Assembly (NCBI GenBank): GCA_001643675.2
Contig: LSRY02000016.1
Location: 372,001-436,000 of the forward strand
Length of the DNA stretch: 64,000 nt
Direction of reading: 5' to 3'
Source: Monocercomonoides exilis
Lineage: Eukaryota; Preaxostyla; Oxymonadida; Polymastigidae
Below the pieces are notes generated by a model. That model had not been told where the DNA came from. It searched no databases and saw only the letters and a program-made list of their open reading frames with translations. The translations under genes and the position numbers were made by a program. Of this stretch, positions 48,578-60,408 are shown one piece after another. The first letter of the stretch is position 1. Every line of letters begins with the position of its first letter.

Positions 48578-51500
48578 TCAAGAAATGACAAATTTATCGA
48601 GGTTATATGACTGCGAAGATACATACGAGCCCTCAACTTTTTGTAAGTTTTGTACTAATAATTCTTCAATGCTTTCTTGTTCTCTTTCAGCAAAAGAAGC
48701 TGAAACTGTCCATGATCCTTTAAGCCATTTGGATAACGATTGAATGAAATAAATCGAAGACGAAAGCTTCATTAAATAAGTTGCTGTGGAAGATGATGGT
48801 AATAGCGTAGCTAAGATTTGACGGAGAAAAGAAAGATCAAACTGAAGCTGCGAAAGCCCAGCTTCTGTTGCAATAGAAGCATTGCTCAACTTTGTTTCTT
48901 CAGCATCAGGAGATGCATGATGAATAACATTAAAAAGTGGAAGAGGAAGTAAGGATGATGAAGATATTTGCTGGTGCACGATAATGTCGGACAGGGAATC
49001 AAGAAGCCTTTCAGCTTCAGAAAGAACCAAAAGAGTAGAAGAAGTATCTTTTTCATTCAACTGTTCAAGTCCTTCGTTTCTGATCCTCTCTTCATTCTCA
49101 TCTTCAAAAGCATCTCTCATTGAGAAATATGCATCCTCCTTTTTGTTTGTCTCAATTTTTCTTTTTGAGTCGCAAATTGGGTCTTGTTGCAACAAACCTG
49201 ATGTCCAACGATTTGCTTGCATTCGATTATGAAGCAATGATCGTAAAGGATGAATGATTACATCAAATCTATCTCTCCATGTTGAATTAGATTCTTCTTC
49301 AGTTTTCTCTTTTGAACCATTGCTATACTCATAAAAGCTCTTTTCTTTGTGACCCTCTCTAGCTTCTTCATTATTCACATCACTTTCTTCTCGTTTTTCA
49401 TTGGCAATTTCTATTGTTTTCTCCTTAGTCTCACTTAAATCTTCTCTTCTTGATTTAAAATCAACCCTCTCAACCACCTCAGCCACATACAAATTATCCA
49501 AGAGTGTTTCTTCAATATGCTTTCTGGCCATTGAAATAACAATGTCCGCACATTCACAACATACAGCTTGAATAATCTGTGATTGTTCAAGAGAGAAATG
49601 TGATGTTTTGTGTAATGAACTTAAAGCAGGGTGTAATTGTATTCCAGATGCTGCAAAGTAATTTACAACATCTGTTCGTTGATCAGGTGTCATTTCAGTT
49701 TTATCATCACTCAACTCTTCAAGCAGCTTTGTGATATCTGATTCAATGACATCTTTTTGAACAACGTTGTCTGTTAGCCCTTTGGATCCCTTTTCATTTG
49801 CATCGCTTATTTGATCCTTTGAAATGCCTTCCTGTTCTTTCTCCAGACTTTGAAAGTTATCCGGTGATTGAATATCGTTTTCATCTGATTTCAAGTATTC
49901 GCCGAGTTGAGTTGGAAGGTAATACAAGTGCTCAGCGATCAAAGAAAAGGCTCTTGAAGGAAAAGTAATGCGTGTGCTAGAAGACGAGGACTGCGTGGTA
50001 TTTGAGGAGCTTAAAGAAGATGCCGATAGAGGGTTTGATGATGATGATGATATGCCGATAAAAGAAGGAGTACATTCAAATGAGCTAAACACACTCTGTA
50101 TCGAAAGCGATTCAGGGGATGTTTTAATTCTATCGTAATTGTCATCTTCATCATTATATTCCTCTTCTTCTGCCTCTTTCTTCATCCTTATTCTTGCGAT
50201 TTCTTCTTTCATTTCTCTAATACGTCTCTTTGTACTTTCTTTTCGGCTTAGTGCTTCTCCAAGTTCTGTCTCTCTTTCCTTCTCTCTTCCGCACCAGCTG
50301 CTAATCAATTGAGGAGATGCCAAATATTGACTGATCTGCTGAGTGCAGCATTGAACAACAAGAGAAAAAGAAAGAGAAGGAAGAAGATCAACTGAATAGC
50401 CAAATGAATCGTGAAGAACAACTGGAGATTCGCAGGGGTCGTGCGCATGGGGAAGAAGTGATAGAGTCTTAACAACATTCTCAGGCAAACTTGAAGAAGA
50501 AGAGCCTAAAGAGTATGAAGAAAGCGATGGAGATAGAAGCATTAAATGATTTGTGAACATGGAAAACGAGAAAGATGTGTCTATTTGGTTATCTTCGGTG
50601 AGTGGTAGAGAGCGGATGGTAGATGAAAGCTGTTGAGTTAAAGGTGATGTGGATGCTGATTGTGATGTTGACTGAGCAGAAGATGACACTGAGAAAGGCA
50701 AAGAAAGTGTGCTTTGAGAGAAGTTAGAAGAATTTATGGATTGTGAAGAATAGAAGGAAGAAGTAAATGAAAAAAGATGGTCGAAGGATGCAGAGTGATT
50801 GGCTTGTGTTGGAGGAGATAAAGAAAACATACTGAGGGGAGCGAGTGAAACGCATTGTATTTTATTGAAATGAAAGTTGTTTCCATTTGAGTCTGTTAAT
50901 GAAGGAGTGGATGATGATGGTGATGACAATGTTTGAGATATTGGACAAGTGTTAGACATCTTTTCATTGCAAGAAATGGGCATGCCATCTTTCTCTTTCC
51001 ATTCAACCAACCACTTCCACATCTGCTTCTCAAAAAGATTAATTTGGTGATAAACGCGAAACAGACACTGTGCCATTTCGATAGACAGCTGAATGCCATT
51101 CTTTCCAGAAGTCGCTGGAGACGCAGCAGATGCAGGCTCTGCTGCAATCCATCTGGGTTTGTGATTGGATGCTTGCCTTTGCTGCGAGAGAGGTTCAGAC
51201 AGCAAAGAAGAATCAGATGCAGAAGTTGATAGCGCAAATCCAAGTGACTTTGCAAAAGCGACTAACGAAGAAAACAAAATAGGAAGAAAATGGTATGCAA
51301 TAACTCGATCGTACTGGGAGAAATGGTAAAGAAGAAATGAGAGAGAGGGAGAGAGCGAAGAAGTAGATGGAGATATTGAAGAAGAAGCTGATTCCATGTG
51401 CATTGCAGAAGAAGCAGGAGATGATAATGATGATTCGATTTCCTTCTCATTCATAGCAGAAGAAGGCGAGCAAAGCTGCTTCAAAACAATCTTCTTCAGT

Positions 51501-54096
51501 CCCTCGTCTGCTTCTGCTGACTGAACTATCTCAGAAACAAAATCAGGTGGAACAGCAATCGCCTCATCGCTGTCATCGCATTCAGCTGAATTCTGATTTC
51601 TCCAATCAAATTTGGAGAAAGGCGATGAAGAAGATGAAGCATCATCCTCAGCAGTGGGCGAAAAAGTAATCAGTGAAGAAGCACTTGCAGATGAAATAGG
51701 CCTCTGTGTCGAATCGGATTTTGTTGTTAAACATGCTTTGATCGCAGAATCGACGGCTTTGTAGAGCTTTTCACTCTGTGCGAGGGATGAAAAAATAAGA
51801 GACATGAAAGTGTCAGCGAAGGAAGGAAGCATCGAAGGAGCTACAACATTCACAAAAAATGCTCCTGTTGGCAGAGAAGAGCGAAGAGAGCTTAGAAGAT
51901 ACTGTTGATGAAGCGCTGGCAGGGCAATGAGAGGATAAAGCGAGTGGAGCACAAAATAAAGCAGGACAATGGCTTTCTGAATGGTTTGTTGTTTCTCTCC
52001 TGGTTGTTTTGACTGCAATTCATGTGAATCAGAATTAGCTGAAGAAGTCGGAGCATCAAATGTTGGAGAAGACGAAGGCGACGGAAGAAATGCGGCTGTC
52101 GAGAAAGGCGAAGCGATGTGATGATCGTCAGAACTGGTTCTGTGAAGTGCATCACCTGAAGAAAGAGAAGAAGAAGAAGAAGAAGAAGAAGAAGTTAAAG
52201 AAGAAGAAGTGGATGATGATGACGATGATGATGATTCAAAAGCAGAGGAAAGAGAAAGAGAATAATCCAAAAGTAGATGTAGCGCCAAGTGCAAAAGCTG
52301 AACAGGGCAAAGAAGGATGTCGCGTGACAGTGTCATTTGAGAGCTGTCAACAGAAGACGGTGAAGAAGATAAGGCAGAAGCAAAAGGAATGAAGCTTGAA
52401 ATTATTTGTATGTTGTCTGCAGTTGAAGAGGCTGAATAAAGCCGTGATTGCAAAGAAGATGATGAAGGGGAAAGTGAAGACGCGGAAGAAGATGACGCTG
52501 TTGTTAAAAGATTTACAATTCGCTGGAAAAGAGCAGAAGGCAGTGAAAATGCTGGTGTTAAAGCAGAAGAATAAGCGCTTGCAGTGACGTCCAGCAGGAG
52601 CTGAGAAGGAGACGGTGTGAGAGAAGAAAGAATGACAAGAAGGCAGCGCAATGGCAGGCACAGTGGCATCGTTCCATTTGTACTGCAATGAAAATCTGAT
52701 GAAGCGGAAAGTGAAGTGGATGAAGATGGCATTGGAGTAATCAGCTGACTTAGCTGAGGAGGAAGAAGAGTCGCAAAAAGGGAGTTGAGATACTCCAACG
52801 TTGGCTTCAAGGAATCGAAGCACGAAGTCAGACAAAGAAGGAAGTTGGATGGACACTGTGGAAGACAAAAAGAGACAGAAGAGGAAGCAGGCAAAGGCAA
52901 GTCAGCACTCAAAGGTGAAGCGCGATGTCCGCAAATGCTAACTAATGTGCATGAAACAGGACTGAACTTCTGTCCTTCTTTATGCATCGCTGAGGCGTCG
53001 TTCTCTTTTTGAGAATGTCTGTTTCTGAGTCTGGTCATTCGAATCAAATTGTTTGTTTGCGTTCCAATCTGGTCTGTTCCGCCTCTTTGGCTGTCTTCAT
53101 TCAAAGTAATCATAAGCTTTTCTCTAGAAAAGACACTGGTATCTTTGTAATTAACTTCTTTCTCTTCTTCCTTTTCTTTTTTCAGTATCCACCGTCTTTC
53201 GCTCTTTCCAATTTCGCTCTTCCACATTCCAAGAATCCCATTGTTGGCGCATGCACCAATGACCCGAATAATAATGTCTCCTCGTCCAAGAAGCAAATAC
53301 AGCTGTGTCAAATCTCTCAATTCAGTCAACACAGGTTTCGAAGAAACACTTGTTTTTGATAGTTGATACTGAATGAAATTCATGTATGCAGTAACTGCAT
53401 CATTCACTTTTGCTTTCATCTTTCCATCAAGTCGAAATAAAAAGTTAGTCAATTTTTCACTGGGAGCTTTATCTTTCATTTGAATTGGAAGATGCTTTGA
53501 AGTCGTTTGGGATTTATGTGAGTTTGTGAATGATGGAACTTGAGTCAATAAAATGTGAGTCTGTGCAATTTCGAGAAGACATTTAGCTATCTGTGTTAAT
53601 TTTAATAAAAAAAGTAAATGAAATCCATGATAACCTTAAACTAAAATTAGAGGAAAAGATATTACCTTTGTATAATCATTTGAAAGAAAGGCTATTTCAA
53701 AAGATTGACAAAGTTCTTTCCATCTTTTAAACTGAAGAACGATTCCAACTGAATTTGAAAGCTTACAAAGCAATTAATGATTAACAATAAAGAAATTTTT
53801 GCATTATTCATTAGTAAGCAAACGTTTGTTCTCAATTGATAAAGAGGTAATATTGATGAAAGAGTCTTCGACGACTGGCGTCGAATCTCTGAAATTTCAT
53901 TTCTAACGCATTCAGAAGTGGACGTTAGATTTTTGCTTTGACTGCAGAGCTCAATTGTTCGAGAAGATATTTCAGGTTGAATAATGTCAAGTTCTTTCAT
54001 TTTTTGAATACATTCTTCGAATTGAAGTCTAAATTGTTTTTGTAGTTCATCCATTTTAATAGAAGGACCACTCTGCAATTCTACTTCATCGGACAT
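48578..54096 (-). CDS. COG7: COG7-like subunit of the conserved oligomeric Golgi complex (1793 aa, three exons)
   Basis: Exons 54096-53824, 53761-53666 and 53590-48578; introns of 62 and 75 nt, both phase 0; 1794 codons ending in TGA. The N-terminal 125 residues form a coiled coil followed by LQFKRWKELCQSFEIAFLSN and DYTKIAKCLLEIAQTHILL, which match the order and pattern of the COG7 N terminus (a helical bundle, then a Trp-containing segment). Near residue 1340 AFSLIAEHLYYLPTQLGEYL corresponds to the COG7 segment that in animals reads as an Ile-Gly-Gln-Tyr helix with SLP. LSQLQFDLSFLRQILATLL (about 1703) matches the C-terminal helix. The protein is more than twice the length of human COG7 (770 aa) because of long Ser-rich insertions in the middle. 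Role: tethering of retrograde vesicles at the Golgi. Another helical tethering subunit cannot be fully excluded. The 3' end could hide a further small exon. Confidence 0.65.
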
Positions 54097-54927
54097 AATG
54101 ATTTTGACAAAATATTTTTTTATTACTTTTTCATTTTTTCTTTTTTCGTATTGTTTTTTGCTTTATTGTTGTCTTGACATATTTGTCATTTTGTCAAATT
54201 TTCGACTTTGGTTTTCCATTTTCAAAAAAATATTATATATCAAGATAAAAAATTAAACAACGAAAAAATCCTTAAAGAAAGAGTCAAAATTGAAGAAAGC
54301 CAATAAGCTTGCGTGCACTTTATTGTTGTAATAATAATATGATATTTGTTAACATGAAGCATGAAAATAACTCAAAATGCGTCAAGAAGTTCAAGTGAAG
54401 ATAAAAACATTTAGTTAAAATTTTCGGTTGATGTTCAGGAAAACCCTATTATGTCATATGAATTTAATCCTCCTTTCCATGAAACATTCATTTAAATCTG
54501 ATGTTCCAAAATGTTTTTCTTTTTTAATAAAAAAATAGCAAAATTATTCAAAAAGCTTCTGAGAATTATAGTTTTCAATAAACAAGCGCAAAAAAATATC
54601 ACTTATAGTTCAAATCTGCAGTGGAGCAAAAACATTTGCAAATTTACTGTATTTGTAAAAGCAAAATGCATTTTGAATTACAAGTTGTTATTTTGGGCTT
54701 CGATTAAACGGCAAGCAAGGGTTAAATTTCCACATTGCCCAAAAAGGATGTTCAAAATAAAATAAAAATTATAATTACTTAATAACAATAAACACAAAGC
54801 GAACAAATCATTCGAAAAATCACATAACCTAAAAAAATTCTAAATAAAAGTATGTGAAAGAATAAAGAGGTTAAAACGAATTGTATTTTCTGAAGTAATA
54901 AAGCCATTTGCAAAAACTGATTCGGCT
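54097..54927. other. Intergenic region upstream of COG7
   Basis: AT-rich. A plus-strand open frame at 54511-54765 (starting MFFFFNKKIAKLFKKLLRII) is Lys/Phe/Ile-rich as expected by chance and is not supported. Confidence 0.5.
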
Positions 54928-55527
54928 TTACTCCTTCTTTTCTTCAGATGCAACATCAACTCCTTTTTCAGCAAGTTTGTCTGGAGCAGGACGTTTCTCC
55001 AAGTTTCTTTTAAGTTGATCTATTTAAAAAAACACTGTTAACATATTCTTTAATTAATATTTTATGAACCTTGTGTCATCTTCATTTTGAGTGTATCAGC
55101 CTTAGCTTGTTGATCAGCAGGTCCAGTTCCATGCAGAATACCTAAATTTAAAGGAAATTATTAAAAAATATTCTTTCTTTGATTGTTTGTTAAAAAAACC
55201 TTTTTCAAGGAGTTCGTCCTTATCAGAACGATCTTTCAGTCCTGATGCAAGATCTTTCTTTATTTTCTCAATTTTAAGAAGTTCTGCTTGAGCAGCAAAT
55301 TGAGGTGCAACATGATCTTTCAAAATGTCTAAAATTGAAAAATTTACGGAAAATAAAATGTTGTTACATTAATTAGCAATGAAAATGCATCAAATTTTCA
55401 AACTTCTGCCGACTAAATCAGCTTTATCTTCTCTATGCAAAAGTTCTTTTTGCAGTGTTTCAGCTGCTTGTTTTTTATCAATTTCAGTTACAATTGTGCT
55501 TTTTGGAATTTCTTGTGCTTCGCTCAT
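54928..55527 (-). CDS. Small actin-binding protein with three RPEL repeats (138 aa, four exons)
   Basis: Exons 55527-55404, 55328-55200, 55141-55070 and 55019-54928; introns of 75, 58 and 50 nt; 139 codons ending in TAA. The protein is little more than three RPEL motifs. AETLQKELLHREDKADLVGR starts the first, KDLASGLKDRSDKDELLEKG the second, and QLKRNLEKRPAPDKLAEKG the third; the first two are followed by an Ile-Leu end. In known proteins (MRTF, Phactr) RPEL motifs bind monomeric actin in its hydrophobic cleft. Only the third repeat keeps the Arg-Pro pair; the first two have Arg-Glu and Arg-Ser. All three introns are in the same phase and fall at or between repeats, which suggests exon-based repeat duplication. 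A free-standing RPEL protein is likely to be a G-actin buffer; that role is inference. Confidence 0.85.
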
Positions 55528-55869
55528 ATCTTTAATACAAATAATGCTTCGTCCCTTAAATAGATAATGAAAAAATAAATAAATTATGACATAACTCTTA
55601 CATAATTCTTAACTTTATAAATACTGTGTAAATAACAATGTTTTTTAATAAGAATCCAATTTTTTTTAAACATTGATAAAAATATTCATCTTTCATAAAT
55701 AAAAAAAAAATTATTTTTTCTTTGGAAAATATTCAAACAATGACATTTTGATATTCAGATTTAATTTTTTATGTTATCATAAATATCAAAAAAAATCTTT
55801 TGGTTATCATTTCAACTTATTGCACTAACTTCAGAATTAGTTTTTGTTATGTAATGACACAGAAACACC
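55528..55869. other. AT-rich flank upstream of the RPEL gene
   Basis: Probable promoter region, very A/T-rich, leading into the inverted-repeat nest. No motif is recognised. Confidence 0.4.
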
Positions 55870-56545
55870 ATAAATAATTCAAATTTGAAAAACATATTAC
55901 AGATATCGCATAAAATACAGGAAATCGCATAAAATACCTGACAAGATCGATTTCACAACAACGGCAATAGGAATAATTCTGATAATTTTCCTCAAAATAA
56001 ATATCATCAATACAAACTTTTTTGATAAACAAAACTTTCAAAATAGCATCATTTGTGCTCAGAGAAGAATTTTTTTAAAATCTCGGAGAAGTTGGATTAT
56101 GAGTTTCTCCGAAATTAAAAAGTTGGGTGATTATTTTTGAAATTATAACTTTTTTCTATGTGTTGATGATTCAATGATTGTTTGAAGTTGGGAGGAGATT
56201 TTGAATTCAAATGCAAAAACTATTATCATTGTGTCAAAAGCAAATGTTTTTGTTAAAATAAAGATGAAGTTTGTCTTAGACTTACCATTTCACTTTTTTT
56301 TGTGTTCATTTATTAATATTTAAGGGAAATTTATAAACCGAAAATTATGAATGAAAAAATATGATTTCAAAAATAATCACCCAGTTATTTTTTTTCTGAG
56401 CACGAATGAGTTTGTATTGATGAGATATTTTTTGATGAAAATTTTCGAAATTATTCCTCTTGTAGTTATTGAGAAATCGATCTTGTCCGGTATTTTGTCC
56501 GATGTCCTGTATTTCTAGCGATATCTGTATTCAAATTTAATGAAT
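55870..56545. repeat. Inverted repeat (arms about 55870-56025 and 56400-56545) around MITE copy A
   Basis: The left arm contains ATTACAGATATCGCATAAAA and GACAAGATCGATTTC. The right arm contains their reverse-complement counterparts (GAAATCGATCTTGTC, TAGCGATATCTGTA), about 150 bp in all, with further pairing of GTGCTCAG/CTGAGCAC close to the MITE. The arms diverge but are clearly related. Confidence 0.7.
56124..56383 (+). mobile_element. MITE-like element, copy A (260 bp)
   Basis: Bounded by terminal inverted repeats TGGGTGATTATTTTTGAAAT and its complement ending ATTTCAAAAATAATCACCCA. It has no coding capacity. The interior matches copies B and C (TTTTTTCTATGTGTTGATGA, then a GAATTCAAATG stretch and CGAAAATTATGAATGA). 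The flanking dinucleotide is GT on both sides, not TA as in the other copies. Confidence 0.8.
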
Positions 56546-56634
56546 TTAAGTGTTGTTGAGCAAAATAATTTTTGTGAAAAATTGATCACTGTCTGATTGT
56601 TGGAAAGTTATTTAAATGTTTTCTTTTTTTGATA

Positions 56635-56892
56635 TGGGTGATTATTTTTGAAATCATATTTTTTAAACAAACATTTCGGTTCGAAAACTTCACTTGAAAA
56701 TCAACAAAAGAATCCTGAAAAGTGAAAAAGCTTTTTTTAAAGGAATTTGTATCTTTATTTGAGCTTAAACATTTGTTTTGATAGCAGTTGTGATAATTCA
56801 ACAATTCAAACACAAAGTCTCTTCCCAATGAAAAACAACGTTTGAAAAATCAACACACCGAAAAAAGTTGTGATTTCAAAAATAATCACCCA
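56635..56892 (-). mobile_element. MITE-like element, copy B (258 bp), reverse orientation
   Basis: Same terminal repeats as copy A (TGGGTGATTATTTTTGAAAT). The reverse complement aligns with copies A and C. It is flanked by TA on both sides (56633-56634, 56893-56894), as expected for a Tc1/mariner-type target duplication. Confidence 0.8.
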
Positions 56893-57343
56893 TATTTTTT
56901 AAAAGGATAAAATATTGTATCTCTTTTGATGTGACATATCAATTGACATGAAAATTTCCACTTTCTCAGAAAAAAAATTCATCCTTGAAATCAAACAATT
57001 ATCACAAGATTTCGTATTCTCTTGTTTCATTTTGGACTTTTCATTAAAGATTAATTGATTGCACTAATTCAAGGTGTTGAATTCAAATGTTTATCTCATA
57101 TAATAATATATATTTATGAATATTTGGAAAACTTTATTTGTTTTTGTCGTTCATCTAAATAAGTTGCAACACAAATAACTTATTTCAATGAAATAGTTAA
57201 AATCATAAAATATGAGATGAATTCGTTTGAAAACTATCCGATTTCTATCATGAAGATTTTATTTTCATAAAAAAGTGGAATTTTTCATGTCAATTGATAA
57301 ATCACATCAAAAAAGATTCAATATTTTATCCTTTTTTGGAATA

Positions 57344-57600
57344 TGGGTGATTATTTTTGAAATCATATCTTTTTTCTAGTTGTTGGTTTTTCGAAGTTTG
57401 TTTGTCACTGACAAATGATTTTGAATTCAAATGAGAAAATCATTATTCCAGTTTCAAAAACAAAACTTTTGGCTTTTGCAATTAAAAACATTTCTTAGAC
57501 AAGCCTGTTCACTTTTCAGTGTTTGTTTACTGATATTCAATACAAATTTTTGTACCGAAAATTATGAATGAAATAATTTTCTTTCAAAAATGATCACCCA
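57344..57600 (+). mobile_element. MITE-like element, copy C (257 bp)
   Basis: Direct-orientation relative of copy A, with terminal repeats and TA flanks (57342-57343, 57601-57602). No coding capacity. The autonomous partner is not in this window. Confidence 0.8.
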
Positions 57601-57819
57601 TATCAAAAAAAGAAAATATTAAAATCACTTTCCAACAATCAGACAGTGACCAATTATTTACAAAAAAATATTCAATAAAAAAATACTCCAAAAGATCAAT
57701 TTTGAATAGAAAGTTATATATCTGTGAGATAACATGAAATACTTGGTAATCCACATTTTTTCTTGAATATATTATTAAAAATGAGAAAATAAATATAAAT
57801 AATAAATTAAAATTTCTTC

Positions 57820-58063
57820 ATGTCTAAATTATTTTGAAAAGTTCCTTTTGTTTATTTTTCAAATAAAATAAAAATTTCATATTTTTATCAAATAACAGTT
57901 CCAACTCACGTAACTTTTCACAAAGGGAAATAATTATGTTGATTGGGCTCTGTTTCCATTTTAATGAAGTTTCGTGAGTGAAAACAGAAATTTGATCGAT
58001 ATAGGAAATTTTTGTTCTATATGAAAATTAAACAAAAGGAACTTTTCAAAAAAATTTAGACAT
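57820..58063. mobile_element. Second MITE-like element with 35-bp terminal inverted repeats (244 bp)
   Basis: The left end starts ATGTCTAAATTATTTTGAAA and continues with AGTTCCTTTTGTTTA. The right end (58029-58063) is the near-exact complement, ending AAATTTAGACAT. The interior is AT-rich and non-coding. The ends differ from those of the TGGGTGA family, so this is a separate type. Target duplication is unclear. Confidence 0.6.
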
Positions 58064-58811
58064 TAAAAAAAAAATGCATGTGAAAATTGGCTTTCAGTTG
58101 GTTGAAAAATTGATCAGTTTGAAAAAAAGGAATGAAGAAGGATTTTTTGTTGGAGACGAATCATTTTTCAATAAAAGATATAATTCGGATAACGAATTAA
58201 GAAAAGCGAAGTCTGAAGCATCCACTATTGCGAATTACACATTTTCTAATAAGAAATTCATGTTCATAATTTTCCTTTCGGTTCATGTGTTGTTTTTTCC
58301 AACTTTCAACCAGAAAAATTTTATATAAATTCTGAATATTTTGGTAAAACATTTAAAAAATTCATATACAAAAACCGCGTAAGATATCTTTTGTTTCACG
58401 AGTGGAATTTTTCATTCATTTTGAAACTACTCGTCCTAACACTGCTTTTGTCTCAAAGAATTTTGCAGAAGAGAATCACTTGAATATTTTCCCACATCTG
58501 CCATTCTTCCATGATGTTACACCATAACATTTTTTCCTTTTCGGTTTCATTAAGCAGAGTTAGAAAGGCAAAAGCATTTCTAATTCAGACGAATTACAAA
58601 TAGAAATGAGAAAAATTCTTCAATCAATATTTTCCGAAATGATAATTCGAGTCACAAATATTTGGATTAGGTAATTTCTATATATTAAGACACAAAATTT
58701 CGATTATTTTTATTAATGATTAATCTTTTTTCTCATAATATTTTATTCCATATTTTATTATTTTTTCTACACCTTTGTGACATGACAAATCACTTGAAGC
58801 CTCGTCTGTAA

Positions 58812-58856
<45 letters not shown>

Positions 58857-59036
58857 ACTGACGTGAACAGAAATCACTGACGTTCGTGACAACAAAAATA
58901 ACTGTGCGTCACTCAGGTTTCCAACATCCATTTGTTTTTTGTATTTGGTGTTTGTTATTTAATAACATTTTTGAAAACAAATATTTCAAAGAAAAGAATA
59001 AGCCATAATAATAAATAAAAGAAGAGTTTTTTTTTA
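58064..59036. repeat. Intergenic region with an A42 run (58813-58854)
   Basis: AT-rich DNA upstream of the LIM gene with a 42-nt A homopolymer. A plus-strand open frame of 84 codons at 58074-58328 has no recognisable features and starts beside the MITE-like element, so it is not called. Confidence 0.6.
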
Positions 59037-59901
59037 ATGAGTGAAATATGTCCAAAATGCAGTAAAAGAGTATACCAAGGTAGAAAATTTTCTTGTTATT
59101 TGATATATAATATATGTTAAACCAGCTGAATGGATTCTTGGCTTGGGAAAACATTGGCATAGGTTTGCAATATGTTTTTTTATTTTGAATTCATTTTTCA
59201 TTTGAATTAGACGATGCTTAACTTGCAAAAATTGTCAGAAAATCTTAATAACAAGCGAAATTGTTGAACATGGAGGGGAGCCATTCTGCAACGTTTGAGA
59301 AAAATTATTAGAAGGATGAATTGTCCATTTTATTTCAAACATTTTCAAATCCTTATATTAGAATTGCTATTCAAAACTATTTGGTGGACCTGGAGTTGGA
59401 CGAGGAAGGACATCTTATGCAGATCAACCTGCAGTGAAAGCTGAAGTTGATCGCTGTGGTCCACCTGTAAATTCTTCAACTCCTAACAGCTCTTCTGTTG
59501 AATCAAGTCCTTCAACTTCTTCTTCTCCATCATCATCATTATCATCGAAACCTTCTGACTCGTTATCACCTTGCCCAAAAAGTTCATCAACTCCTTCAAC
59601 ACCACCTTCACCTGCCCCGAAACCAAAAACATCCCCCAAGCCAACAACATTGGCTGGTCTGGCAGCTGGACCAGATAAATGCCCAACTTGCAAAAAAACA
59701 GTATATCCTGCGGAGGCACTTTCTGCACTTGGAAAGAAGTATCATCGCCTTTGTTTTAAATGTGTAAAGTGCGGAACAACTTTAGCATTAGGTCGACAGA
59801 TTGAACATGACAACGAGCCTTATTGCGAAAAATGTCACAATCAATATTTTCGAATTGCAGGATACGGCGGTGGAGCGAATTTGACCTCATATGCTGACTA
59901 A
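59037..59901 (+). CDS. Two-LIM-domain protein, CRP/CRIP type (233 aa, four exons)
   Basis: Exons 59037-59079, 59126-59162, 59211-59292 and 59362-59901; introns of 46, 48 and 69 nt with donors GTAGAA, GTTTGC and GTTTGA; 234 codons ending in TAA. LIM1 spans residues 5-56 with C5, C8, H26, C29, C32, C35, C53 and C56, followed by YSKLFGGPGVGRG, the Gly-rich tail typical of CRP/CRIP proteins. A Ser/Pro-rich linker (about 75-155) leads to LIM2 at 161-212 (CPTC, HRLCFKCVKC, CEKC). Each LIM domain binds two zinc ions and serves protein contacts. Relatives act on actin bundles or in the nucleus. Introns fall only in LIM1, while LIM2 is in one exon. Function beyond zinc-binding adaptor is inference. 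Confidence 0.88.
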
Positions 59902-60408
59902 TGCAAAAATAAGTACATGAATCAAATGAAAAAAAAAATAATTTTTGTTGCACTCAGAAACAAATTGTAATTTGTATTTCGAATTTGATAGCATCATTTA
60001 ATAATATTTGCAAGCATATTATTCTCATTCGATTGTGTTTAAATTTTCAGTTCATTTTTCCCCCTGAATAATCTTAAGGACTTATTCCAACATTTTTCAA
60101 TTTTCAAAACAAAAAAGATTGAATATTCTTCAACATAAAAGTTCAGATACAAAGAAAAACATAAAAACATTTCATTTACACAATTTCAAATCTCAAATAC
60201 TCCGAAATACTTCATGCAACAAACAATCACATCTATTGATCACAACAAATTTCAGTGAGAATTTCGAAATTTCACAAGTCATAATAATAATTATAATCAA
60301 AAAAAAATCATATTTTCTCTAAGTGATCATTCATTTATCAAAAAGAAAAAAATATTTTGTTCAATTCAAAGAATGTAACATTCGATCAATCAATTTTTTT
60401 AAATTTAT
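59902..60408. other. Intergenic region between the LIM gene and SSNA1
   Basis: AT-rich, with no recognised feature. The two flanking genes run in the same direction. Confidence 0.5.

Larger units (their letters stand above)
56560..57670. repeat. Large inverted repeat (arms about 56560-56985 and 57255-57670) carrying MITE copies B and C
   Basis: GATCACTGTCTGATTGTTGG at about 56584 is mirrored by CCAACAATCAGACAGTGACC at about 57634. TTCTTTTTTTGATATGGGTG at 56621 is mirrored by CACCCATATCAAAAAAAGAA at 57595. The inner flanks (about 56893-56985 and 57255-57343) also pair through AAGGATAAAATATTG and CAATTGACATG. So each arm is flank, MITE, flank. Confidence 0.75.

Noticed and set aside
48540-48743. 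Plus-strand open frame over the 3' end of COG7
   Set aside because: Antisense to the conserved C-terminal part of the COG7-like gene, and short.
58074-58328. 84-codon open frame next to the second MITE-like element
   Set aside because: Composition is as expected for AT-rich DNA, with no motif and no supporting exon.
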